64,000 nucleotides of DNA from Batkoa obscura (Eukaryota; Entomophthoromycota; Entomophthoromycetes; Entomophthorales; Batkoaceae), in NCBI GenBank assembly GCA_030770535.1, contig JASVEC010000001.1, positions 2,356,001 through 2,420,000 of the forward strand, in the 5' to 3' direction. The notes under the pieces are model-generated. The model worked only from the letters and a program-made list of their open reading frames with translations, was not told the origin of the DNA and ran no database searches. The translations under genes and the position numbers were made by a program. The first letter of the stretch is position 1. Each line of letters starts with the position of its first letter. Below are positions 32,439-44,002 of the stretch, one piece after another.

Positions 32439-33848
32439 TTAGTTGATATTTTGAGCAAGATAAGCAGCGGGTAATGGGGAGCTATCAGCTGTTTTAAATG
32501 GATGCTCAGTATGCGTTGAAAAGGTAGCTATAGTCGAATAACTACAATTTAATACACTATTATCAAACGATTCTGGTAAAGGTACAATTTTTGGTTCTTG
32601 AATTAATTGGCGATCAGAGTCCATCGATTCATTATGCTCCATTGACTTCTTTCTATAAATAAAAAAGTAAATCCCTAACCCAGCTAATACTAAAAACATT
32701 ATCCCTCCTACGATTCCTCCTACGATAGCCCCTAAATTACTCCTGTTTTCTTCGGTACTATTTGATATACTTGAGTCATGTGGATTTTCATTATTATTAG
32801 ATCTATCACTGGAGATAGACAGAGCATCCATTAATTTCCAGGTTTGAGGATTGATTATTTGAGCACTTGAAATTGAGTTATCAGTTTCTCCAGAAAAGAA
32901 AAGTAAGTAGCCATAATAATCAACAAAGCACCCCTGTTGATTTGATTTAAAATTAGATATAGTTTGTTTTGACCATTTAAGATCCTTGTCTTTTAAATTT
33001 AAAATGTATATATTGGAATTCATTTCTTTTGTATGTGGTATAACATAAAGTTGATCATTGACTTTAGTATAGGAGTATTTTTCTACTTTTGGTGGCGGAC
33101 TTGAAGTCTTTGATACTGTCATTTTTTTACTTTTTAAATCAAAGGTTCTTACTTCTTCATTATTTTTTAAGGTTCTCGTATCCGTACCAAAGAAAGAATA
33201 TAATTTTCCACCATAAACTATAGAAATGTGATCCAAAGCAGGTGTATTATCGCTATATATTTCGCTCCATTTTTCTGATTTTATATTATAAATTAATATC
33301 TTTGCAGTAAAAATTTCTTTCTTTGGTACTTTTGCAGCTGCTGAGCCATAATAGATAAACTCATCTGGATTTTGATCATTTTGTAATAAGGTAAAACCGA
33401 AGGTATCTTCCGGAGAGCTTCTTTTTCCTTTTTTCATAATATCTAAAAATTGTTTAGATGCTTCTTTATTTGATGACCATTTCAATGCTTTTAAATCAAA
33501 TGTTTGATATAAAGGCTGAGAGTTAGAACCACCAAAGTTGATAATTGTATCTGAGTTGGACATAAAAATAGATTTTGAATATACTCTTTTTGGGAAGTTA
33601 TTCGAACTTGCTAGTGACTGCCATGGTACAGATGATACATTGAATTGCTTAGTTAAGTCTAATGTCAATATTTTATCATTATTTTGATTATCTTGGTTCT
33701 TATTAACTTGGCCTTTCACTCCACCTAAATAAATAATTTTATCATTGTTCTTTATACAGCTTCCAGAGCTAATTGATGAGATATCTAAAGATTGAGAGCT
33801 AACTAACAAAATAAAATAGAGCCCTAAGATCAAGTGAGTTGGAAACAT
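32439..33848 (-). CDS. Kelch-repeat type I membrane protein (469 aa)
   Basis: Single exon. The N-terminal signal peptide is MFPTHLILGLYFILLVSS. The ectodomain (about residues 40-330) has degenerate kelch motifs: DKIIYLGGVKGQ, DTIINFGGSNSQPLYQTFDL, NPDEFIYYGSAAAK, GKLYSFFGTDTRTLKN, DYYGYLLFFSGETDN. An acidic/Asn-Ser stalk leads to a Gly-rich membrane helix (GAIVGGIVGGIMFLVLAGLG) with the stop-transfer YRKKS, and a cytosolic tail of about 75 residues. It is probably a beta-propeller displayed at the cell surface; the ligand is unknown. Similar single-pass kelch proteins are common in filamentous fungi. Confidence 0.75.
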   Translation of the reverse strand: MFPTHLILGLYFILLVSSQSLDISSISSGSCIKNNDKIIYLGGVKGQVNKNQDNQNNDKILTLDLTKQFNVSSVPWQSLASSNNFPKRVYSKSIFMSNSDTIINFGGSNSQPLYQTFDLKALKWSSNKEASKQFLDIMKKGKRSSPEDTFGFTLLQNDQNPDEFIYYGSAAAKVPKKEIFTAKILIYNIKSEKWSEIYSDNTPALDHISIVYGGKLYSFFGTDTRTLKNNEEVRTFDLKSKKMTVSKTSSPPPKVEKYSYTKVNDQLYVIPHTKEMNSNIYILNLKDKDLKWSKQTISNFKSNQQGCFVDYYGYLLFFSGETDNSISSAQIINPQTWKLMDALSISSDRSNNNENPHDSSISNSTEENRSNLGAIVGGIVGGIMFLVLAGLGIYFFIYRKKSMEHNESMDSDRQLIQEPKIVPLPESFDNSVLNCSYSTIATFSTHTEHPFKTADSSPLPAAYLAQNIN

Positions 33849-34266
33849 AATGAGAGGTAAAGTTCACCCGGAACTGTTTTAAAAAATAAAGAAGTAAGAA
33901 ACAGCAAGATTAAAACTTTAATTAATCGAGTTTATTAATTATAAATGTTTTTACTTTATTTTACTACTTCACTTATTATTAGAACTTACATTTATAGCTT
34001 ATGTTCTATCTTAATTATTTTGCACATACCATATTCAATTACTATTTCATAGTGTTGAACCATCCGCCAATCAAATAGATAAATTGGTGAATTAGCATTT
34101 AAATTGAGAATTTAATATATTAAATTTAATAATTCAACATTTATAAAGTTGATACTAAAAAAATATTTGATATAAAATAAAACAAAAAAGTGAAATCATT
34201 AAATGAAATTATAAATAAACATATAAATATACAATTTTAAAGAGTCATTTAATTATACAAATTAAA

Positions 34267-35490
34267 TTACAAATGGGTAGGGTTTAAAGATTTTTTAAAT
34301 TCAGTAATAGCGTTAGGTGCCAATTTCCCAAAACTTTCAAAGTGTTCCAAAGTTAAAAACAATTGGCCAGATAATCGAAGATACCATTGATTTTCATAGT
34401 AGAAGCATTTGATACGATAGTGATATTTCTCCCAAATATAGTTTGCAAATAAAGCGCCATAATCTTTATCATTATCCAAATTAAATGGCAACTCGATATT
34501 AACCATATTTCCACTTTGGTGTTCCTCGCCTAAAACTTTACCCCCAATTAATTTAGCTACTCGTTGGCCTCCTTCCCATGCCAAATTATGAATATAGTTG
34601 ATAATATTATCCTGTCCATATTTCTCGATAAAATCTAAAGAAGCATCTGTTGCTAACCAACATGAAAAATCAATAGTACCTGGCCACTGAAAAGTAGTTT
34701 GAAAATTATTTGACCCATAACCAACTGCAATAACTGTGGGATGAATAATGGACTGATACTCTTTTCTAACGTACAATACAGAGGTAGGACGATAAGCGTA
34801 GCCCCATTTGTGTAACGTAGTCGAAAAAAAATCCACCTTAGTTTTAGCTATATTGAGTTTAATTTGTCCAAAAGCATGCGCTCCATCAACTACTACTTTA
34901 GCACCATGCTCTTTAAATAAGATAGCAAGCTCTTCATATGGAAGAATTAATCCAGGTACAGATATAATAGCATCCAAAACAGCTACCGTAATTTTAATAC
35001 CATTTGATTCTGCTTGCTCAATGGCCTGCTTTACTGATTCAATTAATTGTCTATCACTGACAGGCTTATGTCTAAATTCAATTAAGTTAACTCCCTGTTT
35101 TTCATTTAAAAATTGAATCAATACATTCACTGAATTATAAGCGGTATTGAAATAAAATAAAGTATCTTTCTCGGTTAACTCTAAACTCCTTAAGACTACG
35201 TTAATACCCTGAGTTGCATTTTTTATAAATACTACATCTTCTGGATTTGCACCGATAATATTTGCTATTCTTTTTAATGGCTTTTGTAAGTTTTGTTGAA
35301 GTGGACCAAGCAACAATAAATCTGGATGGGACTCAATAGCGTCTAACCACTTGATTCTACTTTCTCTTACACTTTTAGGCACTGTACCAAAACTACCATT
35401 GTTCAAATGAGTTAATTTAGGATCTAATTGAAATTCTTGCTTGATGTTATCACCAAAGGCTTGTTGATTGTCATTGTTAAGTAAAACCAT
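34267..35490 (-). CDS. Class V PLP-dependent aminotransferase-like enzyme (407 aa)
   Basis: Single exon, 407 residues. N-terminal LTHLNNGSFGTVPKSV matches the isopenicillin-N-epimerase/cysteine-desulfurase-like group. PLP-site residues are visible: the NATQGINVVLRS phosphate-binding segment, VVDGAHAFGQI (Asp that pairs with the pyridine nitrogen, His in stacking position) and TTLHKWGYAYRP, in which Lys228 is the expected Schiff-base lysine. C-terminal WYLRLSGQLF is the carboxylate-binding Arg region. The substrate cannot be read from sequence. A broken inverted paralogue lies at 37558-38568 and shares a nearly identical block of about 310 bp. Confidence 0.86.
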   Translation of the reverse strand: MVLLNNDNQQAFGDNIKQEFQLDPKLTHLNNGSFGTVPKSVRESRIKWLDAIESHPDLLLLGPLQQNLQKPLKRIANIIGANPEDVVFIKNATQGINVVLRSLELTEKDTLFYFNTAYNSVNVLIQFLNEKQGVNLIEFRHKPVSDRQLIESVKQAIEQAESNGIKITVAVLDAIISVPGLILPYEELAILFKEHGAKVVVDGAHAFGQIKLNIAKTKVDFFSTTLHKWGYAYRPTSVLYVRKEYQSIIHPTVIAVGYGSNNFQTTFQWPGTIDFSCWLATDASLDFIEKYGQDNIINYIHNLAWEGGQRVAKLIGGKVLGEEHQSGNMVNIELPFNLDNDKDYGALFANYIWEKYHYRIKCFYYENQWYLRLSGQLFLTLEHFESFGKLAPNAITEFKKSLNPTHL

Positions 35491-36119
35491 TTTAATTTTT
35501 TAAAAATAAGAAAAGATCAAGATTTCGTTTTTTTATAGTTTTTTAAGTTGCCTTATGGCACAAGGATGGATATTTAAAACTTACTTCATTGGAATTTTCA
35601 GTTCTACAATTTTAATAGTGCGAAATTGCGTTATGAAAAAGAAATAATAGTCACTGTGAACCATAACTAAGGGTATATTAGAATTTTATTAAATTAGAAT
35701 AAGGTTCAATTAGTAATCGAAAATTATAATAATGTTTATATTTTATCAGCAATGATAAAGTAAAATAGTTAATAATTGAATAAAATTAAGGTTTTTGAAT
35801 AATTCTATATTCTTAATATCCGTTACTGAACAATAGATTTTCATAAAGTTTATTATTATTAATCATCTTCTGAGCAATATTTTGTGATATAACGTCATTG
35901 ATAAGATTAAAAACAATAAAGCTACTATCTATCATAATAGCTATAGGGCTTATTGGTAAAATATCAGACTATTGTGCAAAAGATATATACATATGTAATA
36001 ATATTTACAAATAATTAACTATTGAGAAATGTATAATTTAACTAAGTTTCAATATCAATAGCTATTATTTATACATATCAAATAAAAAGAATCAGCTTAT
36101 AGAATTACTAAATTTTAAA

Positions 36120-36221
36120 ATATGGGGATGTATTTTTTTGTTTAATAATTTTACTAATAATCTTCTGCTAAGTGGCGCTTAAAAAGTGAAAAAGTAATGA
36201 AACAAAAAAATATCCCTATAT
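36120..36221 (+). mobile_element. MITE-like element
   Basis: It runs from atatggggatgtattttt to atatccctatata. The core is diverged (tctgctaagtggcgctt). Confidence 0.82.
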
Positions 36222-36299
36222 AGTATTTTTGACTTAGCATAACTATAGTGAGAAAATTTTGACCAAACTGAAATAAAAATTCTGAAAATAATTTTGACA

Positions 36300-36350
36300 A
36301 AAGTGAACAAAATTGAATATTTCATTTTAAATAAGAATTTTGTTCACTTT
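36300..36350. repeat. 15-bp inverted repeat (hairpin)
   Basis: aaagtgaacaaaatt at 36300-36314 pairs perfectly with aattttgttcacttt at 36336-36350 across a 21-nt loop. It lies between two MITE-like elements. It is not a tRNA or a recognisable RNA. Confidence 0.85.
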
Positions 36351-36417
36351 GAGAGAGGGTTGCTATTAGATTTTTTTTCTTGCTATAGTTGTAACAGGTT
36401 GAAAATACTATATTAGG

Positions 36418-36525
36418 ATATAAGGGTGTTTTTTTTGGCCTCATTGCTTTTTCTATTTTTTAAGTGCTATTTGAGTGGGAAAATTGTTAGCAAAGTTCTT
36501 AAATATAAAAGCATATCCTCATATA
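36418..36525 (-). mobile_element. MITE-like element, inverted copy
   Basis: It runs from atataagggtgttttttttgg to catatcctcatatat-type end, with the core gctatttgagtgggaaaattg. Confidence 0.82.
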
Positions 36526-37557
36526 TTGGTTCTACCTAAGGATTGATGTTTTTATGGCTTTGGTTTATAAAATTATGAACTCAACACAAACACTATTAAA
36601 ATGTTTTTTTTTATATTTACAGCCTTTAGAAATCTTTTACGATATAATTAATTCTTTTAAGATTTTTTTGAAATAAAATTTAGTTAAATATAAAGTTTAG
36701 GCCTTAATAAAACTATCTATATAAATAATTTATAAAAATCGTTGCCAAAAAAAAACCTAAAAGTTGCAACAATTATAATTTAGAGTAAATCATATGAGAA
36801 TATTTTGTTTTTATATCTTGTAAATTATGCCACACAGAAAATGGACAAAATAGTAAAGCAATAAAAGTATTCCTATATGATTCTTACAAATTTGACCTAG
36901 ACCAAACTATAAAGCTTTATCTACAATTTTCCTCTTGACACGATTGTAAAATAAGCTAGATTTGATTCAATGTTAATTTGATTAACATTGTAAATATCTT
37001 TAGTTTCATTATCTTATCCATTAAATTACTAAGAAGAATTTTTTTGAATAAAGTTCTAAACAAAAAACAAAAGACTCTATTCTTAAAATAAAAAATGCTC
37101 AAAGTAAAAAGTGGTAATTGAATAAATAGTTTTGCTTGATGAAGGGTCCAGTTTGAGTTGAAGTTACTCTGTAATGATTTCTAATGCTCAAGTTTAAGAA
37201 ACACTCGTTTAATAAAAGGAAATGTTTCTTTGATTTCACTTCATCCCTTTTTATGCAATATCGATATTAGATAATTTGTTAGTAAATACTGAAGTAAAAA
37301 AGGTATCTCCAGCCCTATTCTTATCTAACTAGATCCTATTCTAAGTGATGATAATTTGTTTAAAAAAGCAAAAGTTCTTAGCTACAATATTAGCTTTTAT
37401 ATTTAAATTTTTTAATACATAGCTCTTATTATTCCAATTACATCAATTATTTTTTGAAAAAGCCTGCTATTTATGGACTGGCCTAATAGAGCTATTTCTT
37501 ATACTAAAGTTTACAAGTTCTCTTGCATATATGAACCCACCTAATATAAAAATAAAA

Positions 37558-38568
37558 ATGACATTGCTTAATGACAATGATAATTCACAACCCTCTGGTA
37601 ATAGTATTCAACATGGATTTCAATTAGATTCTAAATTGATTCATTTAAACAATAGTACCTTTGGCGCAGCTCCTAAGAGCGTAGAGGAAGTCGAATTAGC
37701 TGGTTAGATGAAATAGAGTCGAATTCCGATTTAATGATATATAACATATTTCATTCGCTTTTAGAGAAGTCTTTAGGAGAGATAGCAAATATGGTCGATA
37801 CAAATCCACAGAGTATTCTGTTTATAAATAATCCCACTCAAAGCGCTAATACCATTTTAAGAAGTTTAAATTTAGCCGAGAAAGATACTTTGTTTTATTT
37901 AAATATTGGTCATAGTTCAGTGAATGTACTAGTTCAATTTTTGAAAAAGAAGCAAGGAGCTAACTTGATTGAATTTAGACACAAATCTGTTAGTGATAAA
38001 AGTTAATTGAGTCAGTGAAACAAGCTATTAAAGAAGTAGAATCAAAATCTATTAAAATAATAGTAGCTGTTTTGGATAAAATTATATGTTCGTCTGGATT
38101 TATACTACTTTATGAAGAGTTTGGTGCTATATTTGAATAACACGGTACCAAATTAGTAGTTGATGGAGTATATGCTCTTGGACAAATTATACTTAATTCA
38201 TCAAAAAACAAAGTTAATCTTTTTACGACTATATTATATGAATGGGGCTACGCTTATCGTCCTACCTCTGTATTGTACGTTAGAAAAGAGTATCAGTCCA
38301 TTATTCATCCCACAGTTATTGCAGTTGGTTATGGGTCAAATAATTTTCAAACTACTTTTCAGTGGCCAGGTACTATTGATTTTTCATGTTGGTTAGCAAC
38401 AGATGCTTCTTTAGATTTTATCGAGAAATATGGACAGGATAATATTATCAACTATATTCATAATTTGGCATGGGAAGGAGGCCAACGAGTAGCTAAATTA
38501 ATTGGGGGTAAAGTTTTAGGCGAGGAACACCAAAGTGGGAATATGGTTAACTATTTTTATTTAAAATA
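37558..38568 (+). pseudogene. Broken paralogue of the class V PLP enzyme, mosaic with conversion tract
   Basis: It starts MTLLNDNDN and keeps the family N-terminus (LIHLNNSTFGAAPKSV). A frameshift follows near 37690, a second near 38000-38003 (after SVSDK) and a nonsense codon near 38138 where the intact gene has Lys/Glu. At the active site the Schiff-base Lys codon is replaced by Glu (LYEWGYAYR against LHKWGYAYR). From 38243 to about 38550 the DNA is the same as the intact gene, apart from one difference I saw at 38539, whereas the part before is only about 70-75% alike at protein level. After 38550 similarity ends and the last ~100 codons are absent. The gene is inactive by several independent changes. 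Confidence 0.9.
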
Positions 38569-38830
38569 GATATTAAGCTATAGCTTAAAATAGCAGAAAA
38601 AAGGATCCATTTTAAATATGTTAGACTGATTTCTAAGTTGTATTTTGATTATTAAAATAATTTAAAATATTTATACTAAATTTAAAATAAAACATGCTTA
38701 TTAAATAAAAGCAGCCTTGTATTTCGTATATTTTATAAACTAAAGTTCTGCTACTTATAATTTAAACACTTAGGTCAATCTAGGTACAACATTTGATCCC
38801 AAATACTCGAAATAATTTCTTAACTTATTC

Positions 38831-38941
38831 ACATATGTAGATATTTTTTTGGCTTTATCACTTTTTCGATTTTTTAAGCACTATTTCAATGGAAAAATTG
38901 TTAGTAAAATTCTTTAATACAAAAAATACATTCTCATAATG
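38831..38941 (-). mobile_element. MITE-like element, inverted copy
   Basis: It runs from acatatgtagatatttttttgg to tacattctcataat; the core is diverged. Confidence 0.78.
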
Positions 38942-40165
38942 TTTTGTTCTATTGCTTAAACTATGATTTTTCTTAAATTTGCGTCAGGTAGCAGAAATGA
39001 ACAAATAATGAAGGAAGTAAAGCAACCCCAATATATAAATTTTACAAATTCAAACTAAAACAGAAAAGTTTTATCTTTTAGCTTTAACTAAGCTTTTCAA
39101 CTTATAGCTTATATGATAGACTAGCAAAACTAATTATTAAAGACAACTAAAATAGTGTAGATTCAATTCAATAAACAATCTCATGTTTATTCCTATTATT
39201 TACTAAACTATGAGGCATAAAAATTTGATTATAAAATTCGAATGTAAATATGCTTTAACACCTGAAGTTCAAAATAAAAGATAGTAACAAAAGGGATATT
39301 AAAATAAAAACATTTATTAATAAGAATATAACTTCTACTAAATTAAACTAATGATCGGATACCTAAAAATAAAAATATAAATAGCTGTTCACTCTTAAAT
39401 TAGAGATATAAATAAGATAAATCAGAGGTAGAATGTTGATCATAAGTTGACGGAGCCGAAAACAATAAATTGTTAATGACCCAACTAGAAAGTCATGTAC
39501 TTAGTTCCTATCTTAAAAAACAAACCAGAAAACCTAGTCTGAACCAAGTATGAAATATAGTACTACACTTAATAATTGCAACTATAAAGATTGCTCTTAG
39601 TTCATAGAATGGATAAACTAGGGTGTCATCATTGTATTTTTATTTCTCAAATAACTGGTTAATTACTTACATTATAAAGAAAAGCTAACGAAGCTCAATA
39701 GATTTTTTTTGTGTTTTTATATACCTTGTAAAATTAAACGAATTTTTGAACCAATCAGAAAATTTTTGTTTCTTTGAAAAATGAAATCAACTTGTAAAAA
39801 TAAGAACTTATCCAAAAATATATGGGATAGATCCTTCTGAATAATGCTATAAATATAATAACAAAATGTTACTACCGACCTACACTATTGGAAGGACTAA
39901 TTATTTAATTCAATATTTATTATTAGCTTTTATATCGAAATCTTAGTCATTACATAATTTATAGTTTTGAAACATATATTTGTTAATCCAATTATATTTT
40001 TAAAATAATTTTATTGATATTCTATTTAAAGTTATATTTTAGTGTGATTACACTACTTCAATTTATTAAATAATTTATGTAAAAGAAATAAAAGAAAGAT
40101 ACATTAACTAAGTTTAACTTGAAAGTTCATCAAAAACTATATCTTAATATTAGCAATATTATACA

Positions 40166-40270
40166 ATATATGGTGAAGTTTTTTTGGCTTCATCATTTTT
40201 TCCATCTTTTGAGCAATATTTGAGTAGAAAAATTGTTAGTAAACTTAAGGACAAAAATACATCTCCGTTA
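40166..40270 (-). mobile_element. MITE-like element, inverted copy
   Basis: It runs from atatatggtgaagtttttttgg to acatctccgtta, with the core gagcaatatttgagtagaaaa. Confidence 0.8.
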
Positions 40271-40700
40271 TTAGTTAATACTTGATGAAATTTTTAGATT
40301 TATTTCGGTAGAATAAATGTTCTGAAATTTTAAAATAAAATTTTGTCTCATTTAACATAAACCATTATAAATTGATAACAGTACATCATAACTACTTTAA
40401 AAAAGTATTAAATAGAATGATCTTACGAATACAACTATAAATTTACCTATAAATTATTTATTAATGATATACGAAATGCCATACAATAATATACAATAAT
40501 ATAGTTTAAAAAATACCAAATTAAATAATAGCCAATAAAATATCGAAATACTAACCTTTAATTGACTAAAAAAACAAAGTAAAAGTGCAACAAATAAGCT
40601 AAAGTTTTCTATAATGTTAAAATTAAGGCCTAATTATGCTCTCTCTCTGTTTTAATACCTTCGGTTTTTCGGTCAACGATCATAGCAAAACAACTAAATT

Positions 40701-41309
40701 ATGGTATGTAGCTTAATAACCTAGTATAAAAATGGATTTTAAGATGGATGTAAAAAAACAAATTAATAAAGTGAGAAGAAATGGATTAAAAGAAAAGAAA
40801 AATATGAGATCAAATGTTAATCTTAACCCATTAGGCTGATAGTAGTGTAACCATTAGAACTCGTAAGTTCATCTCCAACCCTCTTCTTCAACGTAAGCAA
40901 ATGGTAAGCTAAATCTATATATAAGAGAGGACAATTTTTAAGCAAAGTCAAGGTTGTTGATGTTATCCATCCAAATCGTGCCAATGTAGCCAAGGGCGAA
41001 TTAAATGAAAAACTTGGTAAAGTATTCAAGACTGATGCCCAAAACGTATTCACTTTTGGATTCAAAACTGTCTTCGGTGGAGGTCGTTCTACTGGATTCG
41101 CCCTTGTTTATGACTCTTTAGAATCAGCTAAGAAATTCGAACCTAAATTCCGTTTAGCTCGTGTAACTATATTTTACAATTTAAAATTACTAGTTTGAAA
41201 CTGAATATTTTTATAGAAAAACATCGCTGAAAATCCAAAGACTGGTCGTAAACAACGTAAAGAACGTAAGAACCGTGATAAGAAGTTCCGTGGAACTAAG
41301 AAAAATTAA
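40701..41309 (+). CDS. RPS24: 40S ribosomal protein eS24
   Basis: Four exons: 40701-40703 (the start codon alone), 40835-40903, 40953-41162, 41217-41309 (124 aa). The first intron begins gtatgt directly after the ATG. The product reads [18 protein letters not shown], then [45 protein letters not shown] and [18 protein letters not shown], the eS24 signature. The protein is a few residues shorter than usual at the C-terminus. The gene is easily missed by ORF scans because no exon exceeds 210 nt. The 5' leader is pyrimidine-rich (gctctctctctg). Confidence 0.96.
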
Positions 41310-42118
41310 AGTTGTTTCTCAAAATTTATTTGATGTAATAAAAGCAACCTGTTGCCCAATACTAATATAAAATTAAATTATTAAAAGAGTTAGTTAGGTA
41401 ACTAAACATGTTTAATTTTTTTTAATATAGTTTTTAGCGTCAATTATAGTATAAGATTAAATATAATGGAAAATAATAATTAAGATTTATGGATTTATTT
41501 TTGAGACAATGAAATATGAATATCAAAGAATTGGATTTATCAAAACCAATACAAGGATTCGAAAGCTTCATTAATATAGGGACCATTAGTAAATATAGCG
41601 GTTTAAACGAAGATGTTGATCATTTAATAACATGTTTAGTGAATATTATAACTAATGTTAGTTTGAAATGATATCTATATTCATATTATAGAAAAGCGAG
41701 CTTCAGCATTTATGAGTTACTATGAAATTATAAAACCAAATAAAGGTCTTTACAGAAAAACAGTATTATAGTTTTAAACTTTATCTGTATTTGTTTTTAT
41801 TTATCTTTTTTATGTTATCATAATTTAAGTCTAAACTTAAAGTTTATATTAGATCCTCAATTAGTAGGCATTTAAAATTGTTAAAAAATTATCTAATACA
41901 ATATATTATATAAGATTATTCATAGATTAAGGTAATAATAGTTTGATTTTTGAATACTACTGAAATTAAAATTTTTAGCTGGAAAAAACAAGATAGACCA
42001 TTAATAAATGGAACATTTAATTTATTCAAAACAAAATAAATGAATTATGTATTAGAATAAGGGTTGATAGACAAAAATATATCAAAGTATAATTCTTTAA
42101 CATTTAATTCAATTATGT
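41310..42118. other. Gene-free stretch
   Basis: One 51-codon open frame (41516-41671) was examined and is not called. There is no repeat or RNA gene. Confidence 0.5.
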
Positions 42119-43402
42119 TTAAAAAATCACATCCTCATCTTTATCATCATCAAGTAAATTAGTTGGTGTATCTTCAATAAGTCCATTATCAATAAGTTGA
42201 GATTCTTTATTGTCTTCTTCTTCCTTAGTTTCGTCCTTGACTTCTTTAACTTCTTCTTCGCCCTCTCCTTCAACGTCTTTATTTTCTTCTTTTATATCTC
42301 CATGGTTTTCTTCATTCTCTTTACTTTCTTCACCAGATTGAGATATAGGAATTGACTCCACTGTAGCTTTAGCAACATTATTTGAATTAGCTTTTGCTAG
42401 TGCTTGATTAGCTTTTAATACTCTAAGTTCTTCAGCTTCAATATCTTTGTCTCTCTTCTTTTTACCTTGAACTTTCTTTAATCTAAAAATGGTTATATTT
42501 TATATAAAATTTAATCAGTGCTTTAATACCTGAAAAATTCTTCACGATCTTGTTCATCTAACTCAGATATAATATAACTAATTGTGTTTTCAATACGTGG
42601 AATAATGACATGTTCAATCGCATTTACTCTACGATTAGTTAACTTGATTACTTCATCTAAAATTACAAAAGCAGTCTTTATAAAACAATTAATCATGTAT
42701 TTTAGTTTGATAATCAAATCTACCTGAAGGGAAGCGAGTTCAACTAAAGTTTCTACTGCTTTTACATAAGTGTCCTTACACCTTTGAATCTTTTGTCCAC
42801 CTCTTCCAAGACCAGCAAGTTCAAAAACTGAATAAATTATTAGCATTAATATATGTTACTTAACAGAATCAAGGTATTGATTATAGGTTACCATCATTGC
42901 CTTCATGGTAAGCTTCAAAAGTTGGAAGCATCACACCAGAAACATTCTCTTGATTAGTACGTACTCGAAACTGAGCACTTTTAACATTTTCTCTAACCTG
43001 ATAACTAAAAACGGATTATAAAGGATTTTTTTACTTATTTGCAATAAATCTTACCTTATATCCCCAGCCGCATATACTACTTCCGCTAAAGAAAAAGAAG
43101 CATTTTGCATTAATCTACCCATTTGTTTCTTTGCCTTTTTTTAAAAATTATTAATTAGTCGTCTACTCCATTCAAAATCTATTTTAATTACCGTTTCAAT
43201 CTTGGTAACGATATCACGAAATCTTTTAGTTAAAGCTTCACTTTTTCTCTTTAAAAGACTATGCCCCGTTTGAGCTCCTTTCAATTTAAGCTTCATTGTG
43301 GTTAATGCCCTAGTAAGAAATTACTTTTGGAAATAGTTTATTTCTAAATCATAGAGCTTACATTCGAGTTGGGAATATAGCTAATCGATTACTCGTTGCC
43401 AT
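42119..43402 (-). CDS. VMA8: V-type ATPase subunit D
   Basis: Seven exons: 43402-43362, 43309-43192, 43134-43055, 43004-42892, 42827-42724, 42675-42530, 42482-42119 (321 aa). The product is the central rotor-stalk subunit of V1 and contains [19 protein letters not shown], then [86 protein letters not shown] and [15 protein letters not shown], the invariant D-subunit block. After this the protein has about 65 residues more than usual (family 240-260 aa): an Ala/Asn linker and a Glu-rich acidic tail with EEENK-type runs. The start is fixed by [15 protein letters not shown]. Introns are 47 to 111 nt. Confidence 0.96.
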
Positions 43403-44002
43403 TTTGATCGTTTCTTAATATTTAAAAAAGAGTGTTTGGAGCCACAGCATTCAGCTTGACGTAATATGGTAGGTTGGAAGTTAGCTTTTAGCTATCCAAT
43501 GAAATACTGAAAATGAAATCATACTTGAGTTTTAACAAATGAATTGGAATTTATAGTGACTAAACCCAATAAAATGGGTGAAATTTTATTAATTTTTGGG
43601 ACCAGCTACTTTACCAGCGTTTTCTATTGTTAGTTGCTTTGTATATGTGTGTTGATATTATTTCATATATCAAGTATAAATGAGGAATTCAAATATTTCA
43701 CTTATTAGTTAAAATTAACTTTAATTGATCATGTTAAATAATCAACATCTTATATTATATTTTATTAATTATATAACTTTAGTAATAGTTTAAGTGTTAA
43801 AATACTAAAAATCAAAATATTCAAAATAAAAAATTGAGATAAAATGTTTTATTTAACTTGTAGAAAAAAGTAGTTACAAGTAATATAAATATATAAAAAA
43901 GCAAGTTTTTTTACAAGCTCTAATTTCAATCGAGCCCATTTTTACCAAGGATAATTGCATACCACCAAATAATCAAAATAAGTTATAAAATATACACATA
44001 AG
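43403..44002. other. Gene-free stretch
   Basis: Promoter region of VMA8 and 3' flank of the phosphodiesterase gene. Nothing specific is seen. Confidence 0.5.

Larger units (their letters stand above)
35491..37557. other. Gene-free stretch between the aminotransferase and its broken paralogue
   Basis: It contains two MITE-like elements (36120-36221 and 36418-36525, opposite orientation), a 15-bp hairpin (36300-36350) and a diverged MITE-type relic at about 36791-36885. No gene is seen. Confidence 0.55.
38569..40700. other. Gene-free stretch
   Basis: It contains MITE-like elements at 38831-38941 and 40166-40270 and a related relic (agcagaaatgaacaaataatg) at about 38985-39035. The interval 39400-39880 is somewhat less AT-rich, but I found neither an ORF nor an RNA gene in it. 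Confidence 0.55.

Noticed and set aside
41516-41671. 51-codon ORF beginning MNIKELDLSKPIQGF
   Set aside because: Reasonable codon composition and a possible intron after NIITN, but no recognised family and no second exon with sense; left uncalled.
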